A stretch of 15,214 nucleotides of DNA. Origin: Cyanobacteriota bacterium (lineage in GTDB: Bacteria; Cyanobacteriota; Cyanobacteriia; Leptolyngbyales; Leptolyngbyaceae). Under the pieces are notes generated by a model that was not told the DNA's origin, ran no database searches, and worked only from the letters and a program-made list of their open reading frames with translations. Positions within the stretch are counted from its first letter, which is position 1. Each line of letters opens with the position of its first letter. A program made the position numbers and the translations under genes. The DNA lies in the NCBI GenBank assembly GCA_027482985.1, contig JAIXVO010000353.1, positions 1 to 15,214 of the forward strand, given 5' to 3'. Of this stretch, positions 7,748 through 15,148 are shown piece by piece.

Positions 7748-8899
7748 ATGCAAACGTTGTTTGCGGCCTTCTCACCCTTGATGACTGATTCCCCTCGTGC
7801 TGGCTATATCTTGCCTGTGTTTGCCTGTGCTGCCGCGATCGCCGCGCTCCGCTGTTTGCATCAGGGCACCACTCCCACCCGCGTTTCCCTAGACTTGATT
7901 ACGCCGCCAGAAGTAGCAGAGATTGAAATTGAGCAGGTGGCGCAAGTATCGGATCAGAGCGCACTGGCGATCGCTCGCAGTGATCCCGGCGATAACCTCG
8001 ATCTCACGCGCCATACGCCGATTTGGGCAGTAGTTACCTGGGGCAATGCGGATCAATCTGAGCCGATTCTGCTATTGGGCGGGGAAGGAATTGGCCGGAA
8101 TGCTGAGGGGGAAGCGGCAATTTATCAATATGCGCGGCAACTGTTTGCTGCGAATCTCATGCCCTTGCTGCCGGCGGGTAAAACGCTCCAGGTGACGATT
8201 ATTCTCCCGGCGGGTCGAGCGCTGGCAAAACGCACTTCCAATGAAGCGTTTGGGATTGTCGAAGGCTTGTCGTTATTGGGCACCACGGGCATTGCCCAAC
8301 CTTTGAGCGCACCCGGACAACTGGCTGCTTATCGGCAAGAATTACACCAAAAAAGCCAGGAGTTCAACTGTCTTGTCCTTTGTGTGGGCGAAAATGGGTT
8401 GGATTTGAGTCGCCAGTTGGGGATCAATCCGGCGCAAGTTTTGAAAACCGCTAATTGGTTAGGACCGCTGCTGGTGGAAGCCGGAATGCAAGGGGTGCGA
8501 TCGCTCTTATTGTTTGGCTACCACGGTAAATTATTGAAACTGGCGGGGGGGATTTTCCATACCCATCACCATGTGGCGGATGCTCGTCAGGAAATTCTCA
8601 CCGCCCACTGTGTCCGAGCCGGACTGCCGACTGCCGATCTCCAGGCAATTTTGGCGAGTGCCACGGCGGAAGACGGGTTGCGCTACCTTCGACAGCTTGA
8701 TCCCCACAGCGATCGCTGGGTCAACACCGTCTACAGCAGCCTTGCCAACACCATTGACCAGCGATCGCAGGCTTATATCCAGACTCACAGTACGGTTGAG
8801 GTGACCGTCGGCACTGTGCTCTTTGATCGTCAGCGAAAAATAATTATTGCCAGCAAAACGGGGGAGAACTTGCTGAAAGCAGTCTGCTCATCCAGTTAA
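7748..8899 (+). CDS. cbiD: Cobalt-precorrin-5B (C1)-methyltransferase CbiD
   Basis: CbiD uses S-adenosylmethionine to methylate C1 of cobalt-precorrin-5B, giving cobalt-precorrin-6A in the early-cobalt-insertion (anaerobic) route to vitamin B12. The 383 residues match the family. Family signatures in order: RAGYILPVFACAAAIAAL at 17-34, SDPGDNLDLT at 78-87, GGEGIG at 111-116, LPAGRALAKRTSNEAFGIVEG then LSLLGTTGI at 153-182, and FGYHGKLLKLAGGIFHTHHHVAD at 256-278. No key block is missing. ATG 7748 has no clear Shine-Dalgarno sequence; M12 (ATG 7781), just before the first conserved block, is an alternative start. guaA begins 98 bp downstream on the same strand, close enough for co-transcription. 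A pathway link between the two is not obvious; I recall the cbiD-guaA pair from marine picocyanobacteria, so it may be an old cyanobacterial arrangement. Confidence 0.95.
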   Translation: MQTLFAAFSPLMTDSPRAGYILPVFACAAAIAALRCLHQGTTPTRVSLDLITPPEVAEIEIEQVAQVSDQSALAIARSDPGDNLDLTRHTPIWAVVTWGNADQSEPILLLGGEGIGRNAEGEAAIYQYARQLFAANLMPLLPAGKTLQVTIILPAGRALAKRTSNEAFGIVEGLSLLGTTGIAQPLSAPGQLAAYRQELHQKSQEFNCLVLCVGENGLDLSRQLGINPAQVLKTANWLGPLLVEAGMQGVRSLLLFGYHGKLLKLAGGIFHTHHHVADARQEILTAHCVRAGLPTADLQAILASATAEDGLRYLRQLDPHSDRWVNTVYSSLANTIDQRSQAYIQTHSTVEVTVGTVLFDRQRKIIIASKTGENLLKAVCSSS

Positions 8900-8997
8900 A
8901 ATGAGAGAATTACCTTAAAGCTTTTGTAACGACTTTTTTAAACATCTTTCTGTCGGCACCCTATTGTTTATTCCATTAGCCAGCAGGACACCCAGCG

Positions 8998-10605
8998 GTG
9001 ACACTACAAACTCAACAGCATCCAGAGATTTCCTCAGTGAATCACCTGAATCGCCAAATCATCGTCATTCTCGACTTCGGTTCCCAATATTCGGAGCTGA
9101 TTGCTCGCCGGATTCGCGAAACCCAGGTCTACTCAGAAGTGTTGTCCTACCGCACGACCGCTGAACAACTGCGCCAACTCAATCCCAAGGGGATTATTCT
9201 CTCAGGCGGTCCCAGTTCTGTTTATGATTCCGGTGCCCCCCATTGCGACCCGGAAATCTGGAACTTGGGTGTGCCTATTTTGGGCGTGTGTTACGGCATG
9301 CAGTTGATGGCCCAACAGTTAGGCGGCGAGGTGGAGCGATCGCAGCAGGCAGAGTATGGCAAAGCCTCGCTGATGATTGACGATCCCACTGATCTGCTGA
9401 CCAATGTGGAAGATGCCACCACCATGTGGATGAGTCATGGCGACTCGGTAACGCGCTTACCAGAAGGGTTTGAGACTCTGGCGCATACCGATAACACGCC
9501 TTGTGCCGCGATCGCTGATCACGAGCGGAAATTGTACGGTGTGCAGTTCCACCCAGAAGTGGTGCATTCCCTCGGCGGACAGGCGTTGATTCGCAATTTT
9601 GTGTATCACATCTGCGATTGTGAACCTACCTGGACGACCGCTGCCTTTGTGGAAGAGTCGATTCGCGAAATTCGCGCCAAAGTCGGCGAAAAACGGGTGC
9701 TGCTGGCGTTGTCGGGCGGGGTCGATTCCTCGACGCTGGCCTTCTTGCTGCATCGGGCGATCGGCGATCAGCTCACCTGTATGTTCATTGACCAGGGCTT
9801 CATGCGGAAGCTGGAACCGGAACGCCTGGTGAAGCTGTTTCAGGAACAGTTCCATATTCATGTGGAATATGTGAATGCGCGGGAACGGTTCTTAGCGGCG
9901 ATCGAGGGCATCACCGATCCTGAAGAAAAACGCAAACGCATCGGGCATGAGTTCATCCGCGTGTTTGAATCTGAATCCAAACGGCTAGGTCCGTTCGACT
10001 ATCTGGCGCAGGGCACCCTTTACCCCGATGTGATCGAATCGGCGGATACCAACGTTGATCCCAAAACGGGAGAACGGGTTGCTGTCAAGATTAAGAGTCA
10101 CCATAATGTCGGCGGGTTGCCGAAGGATCTGCGGTTCAAACTGGTGGAGCCTCTCCGCAAATTGTTTAAGGACGAAGTGCGGAAAGTCGGGCTGTCCATC
10201 GGCTTGCCCGAAGAGATTGTCAAACGCCAACCGTTCCCTGGCCCCGGCCTGGCGATTCGGATTTTAGGTGAAGTCACGAGCGATCGCCTCAACATTCTGC
10301 GGGATGCTGACTTTATTGTGCGGCAGGAGATTAACCGGAGTGGGATGTATGGCGAGTTGTGGCAAGCCTTTGCTGTCCTGCTGCCAATTCGCAGTGTGGG
10401 CGTGATGGGCGACCAACGCACCTATGCTTACCCGATTGTGCTGCGGCTGGTGACGAGTGAAGACGGGATGACGGCAGACTGGGCAAAAGTGCCCTATGAG
10501 TTGCTGGAAACCATCTCCAACCGGATTGTGAATGAGGTGAAGGGCGTGAATCGGGTGGTCTACGACATCACCTCGAAACCCCCTGGCACCATTGAGTGGG
10601 AATAA
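8998..10605 (+). CDS. guaA: GMP synthase (glutamine-hydrolysing)
   Basis: GuaA converts XMP to GMP, using ATP and ammonia released from glutamine, in cytoplasmic purine synthesis. The 535 residues carry all three domains. The class I glutamine amidotransferase is at about 20-207, with catalytic C98 (GVCYGMQ) and the H186/E188 pair (GVQFHPEV). The ATP pyrophosphatase domain follows, with its P-loop SGGVDSS at 239-245. The C-terminal dimerisation and XMP-binding domain has [15 protein letters not shown] at 411-425 and the family-typical end [14 protein letters not shown]. Length and motifs are normal and the gene appears intact. I start at GTG 8998, which has AGGA nine bases upstream and gives the short N-terminal extension usual in cyanobacteria. 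cbiD ends 98 bp upstream. A long hairpin at 10751-10793 is the likely transcription end. Confidence 0.98.
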   Translation: MTLQTQQHPEISSVNHLNRQIIVILDFGSQYSELIARRIRETQVYSEVLSYRTTAEQLRQLNPKGIILSGGPSSVYDSGAPHCDPEIWNLGVPILGVCYGMQLMAQQLGGEVERSQQAEYGKASLMIDDPTDLLTNVEDATTMWMSHGDSVTRLPEGFETLAHTDNTPCAAIADHERKLYGVQFHPEVVHSLGGQALIRNFVYHICDCEPTWTTAAFVEESIREIRAKVGEKRVLLALSGGVDSSTLAFLLHRAIGDQLTCMFIDQGFMRKLEPERLVKLFQEQFHIHVEYVNARERFLAAIEGITDPEEKRKRIGHEFIRVFESESKRLGPFDYLAQGTLYPDVIESADTNVDPKTGERVAVKIKSHHNVGGLPKDLRFKLVEPLRKLFKDEVRKVGLSIGLPEEIVKRQPFPGPGLAIRILGEVTSDRLNILRDADFIVRQEINRSGMYGELWQAFAVLLPIRSVGVMGDQRTYAYPIVLRLVTSEDGMTADWAKVPYELLETISNRIVNEVKGVNRVVYDITSKPPGTIEWE

Positions 10606-10686
10606 GGGCAAGGTACAGGGCGATCGCGCCAGCCTGACTAATGGACTATGGCGTGAGTAGCCCGATCATTGGTGATACTGGCTGAC

Positions 10687-10743
10687 AGTCTGGGCGGGCA
10701 AGATGCCCACCCCACGGTAGACCAGTTCACGCTGTGGTCCACT
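10687..10743. repeat. Dispersed REP-like repeat, copy 2
   Basis: Bases 10687-10720 are identical to 7565-7598 and the following 23 bases match at 16 positions, in the same orientation. The palindromic core lies at 10692-10712. Similarity falls off sharply on both sides, so the unit is about 57 bp, or slightly longer on the left (a GGCxGAx stretch precedes both copies). It ends eight bases before a long hairpin. Confidence 0.75.
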
Positions 10744-10750
10744 CAATTCA

Positions 10751-10793
10751 CCCTGCATATGGGGCAGTCATCTTGACAACCCTATATGCAGGG
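10751..10793 (+). terminator. Long hairpin after guaA, probable terminator
   Basis: CCCTGCATAT at 10751-10760 pairs perfectly with ATATGCAGGG at 10784-10793. The stem continues through one G-U pair and GGG/CCC to 14 bp. Inside, GTCA (10767-10770) pairs with TGAC (10774-10777) around a three-base loop. TTTGATTTA follows on the plus strand, a modest U-rich tail that favours a terminator for guaA, 145 bases upstream. As a near-perfect dyad between convergent genes it could also stop leftward transcripts from the GH116 gene. Confidence 0.55.
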
Positions 10794-10820
10794 TTTGATT
10801 TAGATGGTAACCTCTATTAC

Positions 10821-10907
10821 TGGGGATAACGGAATCAAAAACCTGTGGAAAACCTCAAAAAACTTGTGGAAAACCTGGGAAATCCGATTTTTGCCTGTGG
10901 AAAACTC
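10821..10907. other. DnaA-box-like cluster (candidate origin-related or DnaA-titrating site)
   Basis: TGTGGAAAAC occurs exactly at 10844-10853, 10865-10874 and 10896-10905, all in one orientation, inside a shared CYTGTGGAAAAC context. Starts are 21 and 31 bp apart, about two and three helical turns, so the sites face the same side of the DNA. The complement contains TTTTCCACA, which I recall as the DnaA box used for cyanobacterial origins. TGGGGATAA at 10821-10829 is one mismatch from the general box TGTGGATAA. A replication origin would normally lie near dnaA or dnaN, neither of which is here, so a titration or regulatory cluster is at least as likely. A role is inferred from sequence alone. 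Confidence 0.4.
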
Positions 10908-10910
10908 CCC

Positions 10911-13508
10911 CTACAGTTCGCCCACCCACACGCCATAAATCGCCCAGATTGCCGTCGCTCTTAAATAATGACTGGCGCGAAAGGTGCCGAACGGCGTGAT
11001 CGCCTCCGGAGTGCGAAATTGCAGCCCATTGTCATAAACCTGCTGCACCACCGCTTGCGTCAATGTCATCGCTTCCTCCCGCATTCCTACCTGCACCAGC
11101 AACGCCGCTAGGCCAAAATTAATCCCCGTCCAGACTTCTAACGGATGGGTGGAATTCGGGTTTTCCGGGGTGCCATCGGGCTTGACCCCGTTCACCGCGC
11201 CAATGGGGGAGTTATTTCTCGGTGTTGGCTCACTGGGTGGGGCGATCGCCGCCTCGCCCGTCTCCTCGGCAATTCTGGCTGCTTGCACTGTCGTAAATTC
11301 CTGGGTGGGTAACCGACCCGCCGCCAGATATTCATTGAACTTCACGAAACAGGCATCATAGACCGTGTGCGCTGCCGTCCGCGCAAACTCGATCGCCACT
11401 ACATCGGGCAACTTCAGCAGACGGGCATAGAACTGCCCACAAAGTTGATCCGCCATCACCACATCCGAGCCGCTGTTGCTGTCCAACCGATAGTACTGCC
11501 CATTCCACAGCGTATCGTGATAGACCGATCGCGCCTGCCCTAACCACACCTGAAAATTGCCGATATCGTTGGAGATCGTTGTCAACAGGCGAATGTCACT
11601 CGTTTGTTCCGCCAGAATCCGCCCGATTTCCAGCGCCGCTTCTAATGCCGCAATCCACAACCCGCCACAGTACGCGCTGATGCCACTCAGCTTCCAGTCA
11701 TCAAACGTCTGGTCGGGCGCACCCCCATTTTCGGGAATGCCATCGTAGTCGTAATCAAAGCCCTTCAGGTAATGCAACGTTTGGGCGATCGCCCCCCAAC
11801 AGTCCTGCAAAAAGGCAATGTCCTTTGCGCCCGTGTAGAGAAAATCACGGTACACCTGCAACACAAAATCACAGGGCAAATCTTTCCACTGATTACAGTC
11901 CTGATAGCTGGTGTAGTTCGTTTGTGCCCAGACGTGTTCATTCGGGGCACCCAGGTCATGGGGTGTGGCACCTGCCACTTTCCGCAGCGCTTGGGGACTG
12001 TCTGCGCCAATCGTGTAGTAGTAGCCGATGATGCGGGTGCGATCGTCGCTGGCGGGAATGGCGCGGGCAAAGGCGCGGAGCACCGATTTTTCCAGTTCGG
12101 GGAACAGCTTGAGGAGAGCAAAAGAGCCGTACAGCCGCACATCCAGGCTTTCGTACCAGCGGTAGTCGAGACACTCCAACACCGCAAATTGGCCGACGGG
12201 ATCGCGATCGCTAGCGGCACTCCACAGCGTCCCGCCATCCGTCAGGTGATACAGCTCGTTGAACAACGCCATCTTGAACCAGTCGGGCAAATCCGTCCGA
12301 TCCAAAATCGGCTGCTGCCATTGCTGAATCTGAGTTTGCCAGGTTTTGTAGTGTTCTAATGCCGTTTGCGCGATCGCCCAGGCATTTTGTCCACTGCGCC
12401 CAAAAAAGTCCGTATACCGCTTGAAGTAATGCACGCCCTCGGCAAATTCCATCACCGGAAAATCCCAACTGAGCACGAAAGGAAACTGGATCGCTTCACC
12501 CGGTTGCAAGGTAAACCGGACAGCGATCGCCCCCGCAATTTGGGCACCCTCAGCCGCCGGAGTCGCATCATCCTGATTTGGGAGTGAGCCATCTTGAGCG
12601 AAAGTCTGCCACAGGTCGTCACCATCCCCCTCTGGATTCCAGCGGGTTTGGTAAAACATTTCGGCTTGGGGCGGCAGGGTGGTGGCGATCGCCCATTGCC
12701 CATCGCCTTCCGCTGGCTTAGCGGCATCATGCGGCTGGCCCTGCATCACGATCCCGACCTGTTGCCCCGCCCGGATTAACTGATTCCAGTTCCCGGTACT
12801 CGCTTCCCACCGGGGTTGATAGTCATACACGGGACTGCCATCATCTCGCACCTGCACTTCTGGCGATTTGGAGGCATTCGTGAACCAGCCCGCCATATTC
12901 TGCCAGGTCAGGAGAATACTTAAGGTAATTGGCTCATCCGTCGAGTTTTGGGCCGTCCACTCAAAGACGGCGATCGGGTAGCTGGTAGCTTGATAATCGT
13001 GGGGCAAAATTGGGGAGAATTGCTCACAACTCAAATTCGCCAAAAACACGTTCTGATAGGTGAACCAACTGCGAGGATAGAGGGCTTCATACAGGCCCGT
13101 GTGGGGCGAGAGCAGCGCTTTCACCTGCCCCAACTGGGTGCCATCCTGAGTGTCGGCATCGTCCACGGCGGGATACCATTGCCACTGGCTCAACGTTCCC
13201 TCACTGGGTGGCTGCGTACAGAGCGCAAAAGCTTGCGGACTGCCCTGCGTGGCTTCAAACACACTGAATTGACAGGCAGGCATCGAGCGAAAAATGTGTT
13301 CGCCGCCATCCACGTGCCAGAGGTTGAAATCGCCCCGGTGCGATCGCCCAATACAACCCGCCCCAAATCCGCCTAATGGCATGCCATGAAACGGGCCATC
13401 ATCGAGATTACTGGGGTAGCGCACCGTGTACGGCTGTGCCCAACCGGAACCAATGCGACGGCTCCAGCGGCAGGAGGGAATGTTGGGGAAAGCGGGTTGA
13501 CTTTGCAT
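10911..13508 (-). CDS. GH116 family beta-glucosidase / glucosylceramidase-like enzyme
   Basis: The 865-residue protein matches GH116, the family of human GBA2 and bacterial TxGH116, which hydrolyse beta-glucosides such as glucosylceramide with retention. The N-terminal beta-sandwich domain has the GMPLGGFGAGCIGRSHRGDF motif at 42-61. The C-terminal (alpha/alpha)6 domain begins near DLPDWFKMALFNELYHLTDGGTLW at 406-429. By recalled alignment to GBA2, the nucleophile is E445 (FAVLECLDYRWY) and the acid/base is D603 (PDQTFDDW), before LSGISAYCGGLW at 607-618. GAVNG at 770-774 and EVWTGINFGLAALL at 791-804 are also typical. There is no signal peptide, so it should act in the cytoplasm, as other GH116 enzymes do. 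About 40 Pro/Ala/Thr-rich residues near 727-768 appear extra compared with GBA2. The natural substrate is unknown. The EAL gene ends 33 bp upstream on the same strand. Confidence 0.92.
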   Translation of the reverse strand: MQSQPAFPNIPSCRWSRRIGSGWAQPYTVRYPSNLDDGPFHGMPLGGFGAGCIGRSHRGDFNLWHVDGGEHIFRSMPACQFSVFEATQGSPQAFALCTQPPSEGTLSQWQWYPAVDDADTQDGTQLGQVKALLSPHTGLYEALYPRSWFTYQNVFLANLSCEQFSPILPHDYQATSYPIAVFEWTAQNSTDEPITLSILLTWQNMAGWFTNASKSPEVQVRDDGSPVYDYQPRWEASTGNWNQLIRAGQQVGIVMQGQPHDAAKPAEGDGQWAIATTLPPQAEMFYQTRWNPEGDGDDLWQTFAQDGSLPNQDDATPAAEGAQIAGAIAVRFTLQPGEAIQFPFVLSWDFPVMEFAEGVHYFKRYTDFFGRSGQNAWAIAQTALEHYKTWQTQIQQWQQPILDRTDLPDWFKMALFNELYHLTDGGTLWSAASDRDPVGQFAVLECLDYRWYESLDVRLYGSFALLKLFPELEKSVLRAFARAIPASDDRTRIIGYYYTIGADSPQALRKVAGATPHDLGAPNEHVWAQTNYTSYQDCNQWKDLPCDFVLQVYRDFLYTGAKDIAFLQDCWGAIAQTLHYLKGFDYDYDGIPENGGAPDQTFDDWKLSGISAYCGGLWIAALEAALEIGRILAEQTSDIRLLTTISNDIGNFQVWLGQARSVYHDTLWNGQYYRLDSNSGSDVVMADQLCGQFYARLLKLPDVVAIEFARTAAHTVYDACFVKFNEYLAAGRLPTQEFTTVQAARIAEETGEAAIAPPSEPTPRNNSPIGAVNGVKPDGTPENPNSTHPLEVWTGINFGLAALLVQVGMREEAMTLTQAVVQQVYDNGLQFRTPEAITPFGTFRASHYLRATAIWAIYGVWVGEL

Positions 13509-13541
13509 TTCCTGATTTTAAGGGGGCGCGTCGCCTTTCCA

Positions 13542-14618
13542 TCAGTCCAGTGCCGATAACCTGGCAAAAACCTGATCCCAATGGAGGGGAGCGGTTTGCA
13601 GATAGGGTTGGGGGCGCGCCAGCCCAAAGCCCTGGCCGTAATCGACTCCAAGCTGTTGACAAAACTGGATATCCGCGACCACCTCCAGTCCTTCAGCCAG
13701 TACGGGGATGCCCAATTCATGCGCCGATCGCACCAAATTTTTGACCAGGATTTGCTTCAACGGATGCTGACTACAGCCTGCCACCATCAGGCGATCGACT
13801 TTGATCACGTCAGGGCGAAATTCGATGAAGTAATGGTCAATCGAGACATTGCCATAGAGGTCGTCAACGGCGATCCCGAAGCCCAATTGCTGAATCTGAT
13901 CGATCAGTTGGGGCAGGGGGTGGTGCGGCAGTAGGGCTTCTACTTCCGTCAGTTCAAACATGATCTGCTGTGGGGCTAAGCCCAGATGTTTGACCTGTTC
14001 TAACGTGTGCTCTAAAAAGTGGGGATTACTGGCGATCGCGTTGGGCACCAAATTCACGTAAAACGTTTCGGGACTCCCCAACGACGCAATACTGCTGAGG
14101 CAAGTCTTCAACGCCAACTCGTCAAACTCATGGGTGAGACTGAGGGAGATCGCCCCATCCACTAACTGTTGCCCGTTGAAATAATCGGCAGCCTCCGCAT
14201 CAAACGCCCGCGCCAGACATTCATAAGCAATCACTTGGCCCGTTCTGAAGTCGAAAATGGGTTGGTAATCAAAATACAAATTTTGCTGCGCCATCACCCG
14301 CAAAAACCAGGCATGTTTCGCGGGTACCGTAATTGTACTGAGGGGTTGTGCATCTAAAAATTCGACTAGCAGCGCTTGTGAGTCGAGGGGCGATCGCGTG
14401 ATGCAGTAGCGCGATCGCTGTTGCCCTTGTTCCGACACCGCCCGACTAATGACGGTGAAAATGGAGGATAATTGTGCGCCTTCCAGCGGCAGGTGGATCA
14501 ATTGCGGCACTTGGGGCACAGCTTGAAATCCGCATCTCGTCAACACTGCATGGGTTTCCAGGCTGTTGGGTTGAATCACAAGCTTCAACCGCTCATGCAG
14601 TGGGGTGGCAATCGTCAA
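13542..14618 (-). CDS. EAL-domain c-di-GMP phosphodiesterase
   Basis: This 358-residue soluble protein has a C-terminal EAL domain at about 114-340, the domain that hydrolyses cyclic di-GMP to pGpG. The metal- and substrate-binding residues are present: E133 in ECL (EAL signature), R137, N189 in NLVPN, E222 and E225 in ELTE, D252-D253, K273 and D275 in IKVDR, E309 in AEGLE, and Q329 in YGQGF. Loop 6, normally DDFGxGYS, reads DDLYGNVS, so activity or its control may differ. Residues 1-113 match no domain I recognise. There is no GGDEF domain and no membrane segment. The start is TTG 14618, supported by AGAAGG eight bases upstream. The GH116 gene starts 33 bp downstream, so the two are probably co-transcribed. 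Confidence 0.92.
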   Translation of the reverse strand: MTIATPLHERLKLVIQPNSLETHAVLTRCGFQAVPQVPQLIHLPLEGAQLSSIFTVISRAVSEQGQQRSRYCITRSPLDSQALLVEFLDAQPLSTITVPAKHAWFLRVMAQQNLYFDYQPIFDFRTGQVIAYECLARAFDAEAADYFNGQQLVDGAISLSLTHEFDELALKTCLSSIASLGSPETFYVNLVPNAIASNPHFLEHTLEQVKHLGLAPQQIMFELTEVEALLPHHPLPQLIDQIQQLGFGIAVDDLYGNVSIDHYFIEFRPDVIKVDRLMVAGCSQHPLKQILVKNLVRSAHELGIPVLAEGLEVVADIQFCQQLGVDYGQGFGLARPQPYLQTAPLHWDQVFARLSALD

Positions 14619-15148
14619 AATTTCGGCCTTCTAAAATTCCTGGGTGCGACATCGCGGCAATCCCATCAGACAGGACTGAGCGATCGCCGTCCTTTTCTAT
14701 CCTTGTGCAGATTCAGTAAATTGCCAACCCAGATTACCCGTCCTTTGATGAACTTTTCATCAAGCCATGACCGCCACTTGGCCGTAGAACCCCCGTCGCG
14801 CCGCCAATCTGCGGTTGACTACACTAATCCAGGTTAGACCACACAGATTCCCAACACAGATTGCTGCGGCGATCGCGATGTTTGAACCGACCTGGGCATA
14901 CTGAGTGTAAAGGGAAACCCAAACTATGGACGCTTCCCCTCCACCCCGATGATTGTTCAGGCTGCTGCATAAACCGCCCCCCTCGGGCTGATGACTTAAT
15001 TAAGCTGATGTCTCTTCATCGTTCAGTGCGCCTTTCTCTCCCAACTGTAAACGTTCAATATTGAACAACTGCCGTTGCCGGAATGAAATCACGACCGCAT
15101 GTAATTAGAGATCAGCCGCCCCACACTTTGCCATTGGAAGATTTAGGA
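14619..15148. other. Long regulatory gap between divergent EAL and signal-peptide genes
   Basis: Both flanking genes are read away from this 530-bp stretch, so it should carry two promoters. I see no convincing gene; open frames here have poor starts and odd composition. Visible structure: an inverted repeat TTGATGAA/TTCATCAA at 14745-14763 with a three-base loop; a perfect CTTAATTAAG palindrome at 14995-15004 flanked by two GCTGATG heptamers (14987-14993 and 15004-15010); and a perfect 14-bp palindrome at 15053-15066. No riboswitch or tRNA was recognised. Confidence 0.5.
15053..15066. promoter_or_regulatory. Perfect 14-bp palindrome, candidate operator
   Basis: GTTCAATATTGAAC is its own reverse complement. 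Its right half provides TTGAAC (15061-15066), a four-of-six -35 box, and TGAAAT (15084-15089) lies 17 bp further as a four-of-six -10. This would put a promoter about 55-60 bases before the start codon at 15149, with a dimeric regulator overlapping the -35. It does not match the NtcA, Fur or LexA sites I know. The regulator is unidentified. Confidence 0.35.

Larger units (their letters stand above)
10606..10910. other. Intergenic region between convergent guaA and GH116 genes
   Basis: This gap separates the 3' ends of two convergent genes yet is longer and more structured than termination needs. It holds one HIP1 site just after guaA, the second copy of the dispersed repeat, a long hairpin, and three TGTGGAAAAC decamers. 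No ORF in it looks real. Confidence 0.6.

Noticed and set aside
11772..12359. 195-codon open frame antisense to the GH116 gene
   Set aside because: It is fully covered by a gene with clear family motifs. Long antisense frames are expected in GC-rich coding DNA, and the translation shows no recognisable domain.
14861..15064. 67-codon plus-strand open frame in the last intergenic gap
   Set aside because: It has a TTG start, no ribosome-binding site, unusual Cys/Pro/Arg composition, and it runs through the palindromic regulatory stretch.
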